Shown here piece after piece: positions 4,610-7,506 of a DNA stretch of 7,506 nt (its first letter is position 1; each line of letters begins with the position of its first letter). The translations under genes and the position numbers were made by a program. The DNA comes from Christensenellaceae bacterium (GTDB lineage Bacteria; Bacillota; Clostridia; Christensenellales; Borkfalkiaceae). The notes below the pieces were generated by a model that saw nothing but the letters and a program-made list of their open reading frames with translations, ran no database searches and was not told the DNA's origin. The stretch covers positions 1-7,506 of the forward strand of contig CAOMHR010000079.1 in the NCBI GenBank assembly GCA_948482865.1. The letters run 5' to 3'.

Positions 4610-5947
4610 TTATATTTTTACCGCGGCAACGCTTTCGGGAGTTGCGCCCGCGTAATTTATCACCGCCCAGCCTTCCGTTCCGTCCAGCGGGGCAAGAAGG
4701 TAATCGGAAAGGCATTTAAGGTTTATCCCCCTTTGCGCCGCCTGCTCCTTTAAAATCCCGTCCGACGCGCCGTCAAACGAAGCAAGCAGGTGCAACCCGC
4801 TTCCGGTGTCCTTTATATCGCGTACCCCTAACTGCTTTGCCTTATCAAGCACAGCCTGCCTTACGGTACGGTAATAATTTTTTAGCCTGTTTATATGCCG
4901 CTCGAAGTACCCGCCGTCAAGCATTTTCGCAAGGGTCTTCTGTTCGAACAACGGAACAACGTTTGCCGAATGTGAAAAAAGGCGCAAATACTTTTCATAC
5001 AGGGCGGGCGGCAAAACCATATACCCCATTCGCATAGACGGTGCAAGACTCTTTGAAAACGTATTCATATAAATAACCCTGTCGGGGCAGAGACTGAACA
5101 TACTTTGCAAAGGCTTGCCCGAAAGCCTGAACTCGCTGTCATAGTCGTCTTCCACCACGTACCCGTCAACCGAGTCCGCCCAGCCGATAAGCCGCGCCCT
5201 TGACGAAGCGGGCGTAACCGCGCCCGTAGGAAACTGGTGCGAAGGCGAAAGGTGCAAAACGTCCGCGCCGCTGCCTTCAACCGCACAACAGTCTACCCCC
5301 GCGTCCGTTACGGGAATATAAACGCACTTCGCGCCGTTCAGGTTATAAGTCTTTGAGATTTTGCCGTAACCGGGGTTTTCCACCGCAAACAGCTTGTCCC
5401 GACCCAGAAGCTGCACTATTACGCCGTACAGGTACTCCGCGCCCGCGCCTATAACCACGCAGCGCGGGTCGGCGTTTATGCCGCGCGCGCGGTAAAGATA
5501 GCTTGATACCGCATTTTTCAGCTCTGCGTCGCCGTCGCAGGGTACTCTTTCAAGCAGATGCTCGCCGCAGTCGGAAAGCACGGCGCGCATAAGTTTTGCC
5601 CACGTGGAAAACGGAAACATCGACGAAGCCGTACCATTAACAAAATCGAGCGCAAACTTTTTTTCCTGCCTGACGTTTGCGGGCGGGAAGTCGCGCTTCC
5701 CATAAAACTCCACGTTCACGTCGGACACAAAGTAACCGCTGCGCTCCCTGGAATAAGCGTAACCTTCCGCCAGCAGCTGGTCGTAAGCAGACTGCACGGT
5801 TATAACGCTCACGTTAAGACTATCCGCAAGCGCGCGCTTCGAAGGCAATCTTTCGCCGTTTTTCAGCCTGCCTTCAAGGATGTCGCCGCGCAACTTTTTG
5901 TAGAGCGACCAATATTTGTTTTTGCCGTTTAAAACATACGTCTGCAT
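4610..5947 (-). CDS. pdxR: MocR/PdxR-type regulator (GntR winged helix plus aminotransferase-like domain)
   Basis: This 445-residue protein joins a GntR-family winged-helix DNA-binding domain (about 10-75, with LPSKRALADSLNVSVITVQSAYDQL) to a fold-type I aminotransferase-like domain (about 95-445). PLP-site landmarks are SPSHQFPTG (234-242), VEDDYDSEFR (265-274) and the Schiff-base lysine K299 in SKSLAPSMRMG. Such proteins use bound PLP or a PLP-derived adduct as a sensor and are not usually enzymes. The divergent transporter and pyridoxal kinase genes point to PdxR, a regulator of vitamin B6 supply that responds to PLP. Near the end (INYAG) I see no arginine where aminotransferases often bind the substrate carboxylate, which would fit PLP itself as effector; this alignment was done by eye. 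The start has only a weak GGTGG ribosome binding site. Membership in MocR is firm; the B6 role rests on context. Confidence 0.88.
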   Translation of the reverse strand: MQTYVLNGKNKYWSLYKKLRGDILEGRLKNGERLPSKRALADSLNVSVITVQSAYDQLLAEGYAYSRERSGYFVSDVNVEFYGKRDFPPANVRQEKKFALDFVNGTASSMFPFSTWAKLMRAVLSDCGEHLLERVPCDGDAELKNAVSSYLYRARGINADPRCVVIGAGAEYLYGVIVQLLGRDKLFAVENPGYGKISKTYNLNGAKCVYIPVTDAGVDCCAVEGSGADVLHLSPSHQFPTGAVTPASSRARLIGWADSVDGYVVEDDYDSEFRLSGKPLQSMFSLCPDRVIYMNTFSKSLAPSMRMGYMVLPPALYEKYLRLFSHSANVVPLFEQKTLAKMLDGGYFERHINRLKNYYRTVRQAVLDKAKQLGVRDIKDTGSGLHLLASFDGASDGILKEQAAQRGINLKCLSDYLLAPLDGTEGWAVINYAGATPESVAAVKI

Positions 5948-5958
5948 AAACCACCGCT

Positions 5959-6000
5959 GGTATTATAAAATTTACTTAAATTGATTATTTTAATAATACC
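5959..6000. promoter_or_regulatory. Probable PdxR operator (long inverted repeat)
   Basis: GGTATTATAAAAT (5959-5971) is mirrored by ATTTTAATAATACC (5987-6000), which reads GGTATTATTAAAAT on the other strand, so the arms differ by one extra base. A second small palindrome, AATTTA-CT-TAAATT (5969-5982), lies inside. The left arm overlaps the regulator's -10 box and the right arm covers the -35 position of the transporter promoter. This suits autorepression combined with activation of the transporter-kinase operon. Confidence 0.65.
5962..5967 (-). promoter_or_regulatory. -10 box of the regulator gene
   Basis: TATAAT reads on the minus strand, 14 bases before the regulator's ATG, giving a leader of only about 7-10 bases. 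No good -35 box is present at the right distance (AAATAA at 17 bp). Confidence 0.5.
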
Positions 6001-6016
6001 ACAAAAAATTTATAAT
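5988..6016 (+). promoter_or_regulatory. Promoter of the B6 transporter-kinase operon
   Basis: A perfect -10, TATAAT (6011-6016), is paired at 17 bp with a poor -35, TTTTAA (5988-5993). A consensus -10 with a weak -35 is typical of activator-dependent promoters, and the operator's right arm covers the -35. Confidence 0.6.
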
Positions 6017-6038
6017 AGTCAATGTTAAGAGATTGAAA

Positions 6039-6671
6039 ATGGCAAAAAGGTTCTTTTTTACTACCAAATGGCTATGCTACACCGCGCTTTTAACCGCTAT
6101 GGTGGTTGCAACGGGGTATATCCCCGGGCTCCCCGTACTGACGGGGAAAATTTACTGGTGCGATTTTGTGATATTTATGTCCGCATATATACTCGACCCG
6201 TTGGGCGCGGCAATCGTAGGCGGTATAGGCACTACTTTTTTCGACCTGTTCGGCGTGAACGGCACGGCGTACAACGCTATACCGTCGTTACTGATTCACG
6301 GGGCGCAGGGCTTGACAGCTTCCGGCATTTTTATTCTGCTCCGCTACTTTTTCAACAAAAAGGGCAGCGCCAAAACGGAAACTGTGCTTGCGGCGTTATC
6401 GGGTATACTGCCCGCGATTCTGGTAATTTTGGGATATTTTTTAAAGCGCATAACATGGGAAGGGCTTTCGCCTGCGGTTGCGGTGATGAAGATGCCCGCA
6501 AACGTATTACAGGAGATTATCGGTCTGGCGGTCGCAATACTGATTTTATACGTATGCAAATTGAAACTCCGCCTGAAAACCGCCCATCTTTTACCGGATT
6601 TCAAAGGGGAAATGATTATCAAGTATAATAAGGCGGAAGAACCTGAAAAGCCTGTCCCGCCGGAACAATAA
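6039..6671 (+). CDS. pdxU2: ECF transporter S component, probably for a B6 vitamer
   Basis: This 210-residue integral membrane protein has five to six hydrophobic helices and a charged, Pro/Glu-rich C-terminal tail. The start region (YTALLTAMVVATGYIPGLP), the GKIYWCDFVIFMSAYILDP segment, the glycine-rich GGIGTTFFDLFG stretch and IHGAQGL are typical of substrate-binding S components of energy-coupling factor importers. These proteins bind a vitamin and use the shared EcfA/EcfA'/EcfT module, which is not in this window. The next gene is a pyridoxal kinase 17 bases downstream, and a PdxR-type regulator is divergent, so pyridoxine, pyridoxal or pyridoxamine is the likely substrate. I chose the ATG at 6039 over a TTG at 6033 because the weak AAGAGA site (6027-6032) would touch the TTG but sits six bases from the ATG. 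The family is firm; the substrate and the pdxU2 name are inferred from context. Confidence 0.85.
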   Translation: MAKRFFFTTKWLCYTALLTAMVVATGYIPGLPVLTGKIYWCDFVIFMSAYILDPLGAAIVGGIGTTFFDLFGVNGTAYNAIPSLLIHGAQGLTASGIFILLRYFFNKKGSAKTETVLAALSGILPAILVILGYFLKRITWEGLSPAVAVMKMPANVLQEIIGLAVAILILYVCKLKLRLKTAHLLPDFKGEMIIKYNKAEEPEKPVPPEQ

Positions 6672-6688
6672 ATTAAAAGAGGTGTAAA

Positions 6689-7492
6689 ATGTCAGATATA
6701 AGACTGTTAACAATGCAGGACCTGTCCTGCGTGGGGCAATGTTCGCTAACCGTAGCTTTACCTATCTTATCCGCCAACGGAATAGAAACCTGCGTACTGC
6801 CTACCGCAATTTTGTCAAACCATACCATGTTCGAAAGCTGGAGCTATCTTGACTTGACAAGCGAAACGCAAAATATTTTCAGGCACTGGAAAAACAACAA
6901 TTTTAAATTCGACGCCTTTCTTCTGGGCTATCTCGGAAAACCCGAGCTTATGCAGATTGCGAAAGAATGCTTTGCCGCCTTCTCTTCCGACGGAGCGAAA
7001 GTTATCATTGACCCGGTTTTCGGCGACAACGGCAAACTGTACCCGGGGTTTGACGCAAATTACGTAAACGAAATGCGCAAACTTTTAAAACACGCAGACG
7101 TTGTTCTTCCGAACGTTACGGAAGCGTGCTTTCTTACTGATACCGTATACAGACCCGATTACGATATTGCTTTTGTAAACGGTCTCGGGGAAAAACTTTC
7201 AAAAATAACAAACGGCAAAATTATCATAACAGGCGCGCTGTTGGATAGGGATATTGCAGAAGTAATTTACGGTGAAAACAAGAGCGAAGTAATAACGCAT
7301 AAATTAATTCCGCAGAGCAAACACGGCACGGGCGACATTTTCGCTTCGGTATTTACGGCTAATTATCTGCTTGGCAAGGGAGAGAGAAACTCCTGCGAAA
7401 TAGCGGCAAAATTTGTTGCGGACTGTCTTTTGAGTACGGATAAAGACCATTTTTACGGCGTAGACTTTGAACGCGTTTTAAAATCACGGTAA
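6689..7492 (+). CDS. pdxK: Pyridoxal/pyridoxamine kinase (ribokinase superfamily)
   Basis: This 267-residue cytoplasmic kinase phosphorylates pyridoxal and related B6 vitamers with ATP, the trapping step of B6 salvage. Seen in order are QDLSCVGQCSL (10-20) and VLPTAILSNHT (36-46), both typical of the clostridial pyridoxal kinase branch; DPVFGDNGKLY (108-118); PNVTEACFLT (141-150); and the anion-hole and catalytic-base motif HGTGDIFAS (212-220) with D216. Length matches the family. GAGG (6679-6682) lies six bases before the ATG, and the gene follows the S component by 17 bases, so the two are co-transcribed. The vitamin enters through the ECF importer and is phosphorylated here to PLP or a precursor. 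ThiD (hydroxymethylpyrimidine kinase) is the related alternative, but the N-terminal motifs favour the B6 enzyme. No terminator is visible in the 14 remaining bases. Confidence 0.92.
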   Translation: MSDIRLLTMQDLSCVGQCSLTVALPILSANGIETCVLPTAILSNHTMFESWSYLDLTSETQNIFRHWKNNNFKFDAFLLGYLGKPELMQIAKECFAAFSSDGAKVIIDPVFGDNGKLYPGFDANYVNEMRKLLKHADVVLPNVTEACFLTDTVYRPDYDIAFVNGLGEKLSKITNGKIIITGALLDRDIAEVIYGENKSEVITHKLIPQSKHGTGDIFASVFTANYLLGKGERNSCEIAAKFVADCLLSTDKDHFYGVDFERVLKSR

Positions 7493-7506
7493 AGAAATAC
7501 AAAAGC

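Noticed and set aside
5558..5932. A 124-codon plus-strand frame inside the regulator gene, and similar frames at 6068-6628 and 6344-6622 in the transporter gene.
   Set aside because: All are overlapped by genes with clear family motifs; they lack ribosome binding sites and recognisable domains.

Overview
The window looks like a chromosomal piece from a spore-forming Bacillota of the Clostridia type, probably gut-associated. The evidence is a SpoIIQ-like M23 protein with a forespore-type promoter in front of it, short BspA-type leucine-rich-repeat lipoproteins, an ECF-type vitamin transporter component, strong AGGAGG ribosome binding sites and many intrinsic terminators. No RNA gene, CRISPR array or intact mobile element is visible.

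Region 1 (1-1291) carries a GC-rich terminator of an upstream gene, a candidate sigma-F promoter, a 139-residue membrane-anchored protein and a SpoIIQ-like M23 protein, closed by a hairpin. This looks like a small sporulation operon. Region 2 (about 1290-3630) is visibly AT-richer. It holds three separate single-gene units: two paralogous leucine-rich-repeat lipoproteins and a two-helix membrane protein. Each unit has its own terminator. Each also has the same promoter, TTGACA-17 bp-TAATAT, ending only 6-7 bases before the ATG, so all three mRNAs should be leaderless. The first of these genes really starts at 1494; an apparent upstream TTG start at 1458 is the first triplet of the -35 box.

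Region 3 (3631-4595) begins with a stretch that looks decayed. It then holds an AT-rich control region with repeated TAACAAAA words, a good promoter, a leader hairpin, and three tandem genes for homologous 30-31-residue peptides. Each peptide gene has a perfect AGGAGG ribosome binding site, and a strong terminator follows the third. I do not recognise this peptide family, and it is the most novel part of the window.

Region 4 (4610-7492) is a vitamin B6 salvage locus. A MocR/PdxR-type regulator on the minus strand diverges from an ECF S component and a pyridoxal kinase. The intergenic region has an inverted repeat whose arms overlap the regulator's -10 and the transporter's -35 position. The proposed logic is that the regulator senses PLP, controls itself, and activates uptake and phosphorylation of B6 vitamers.
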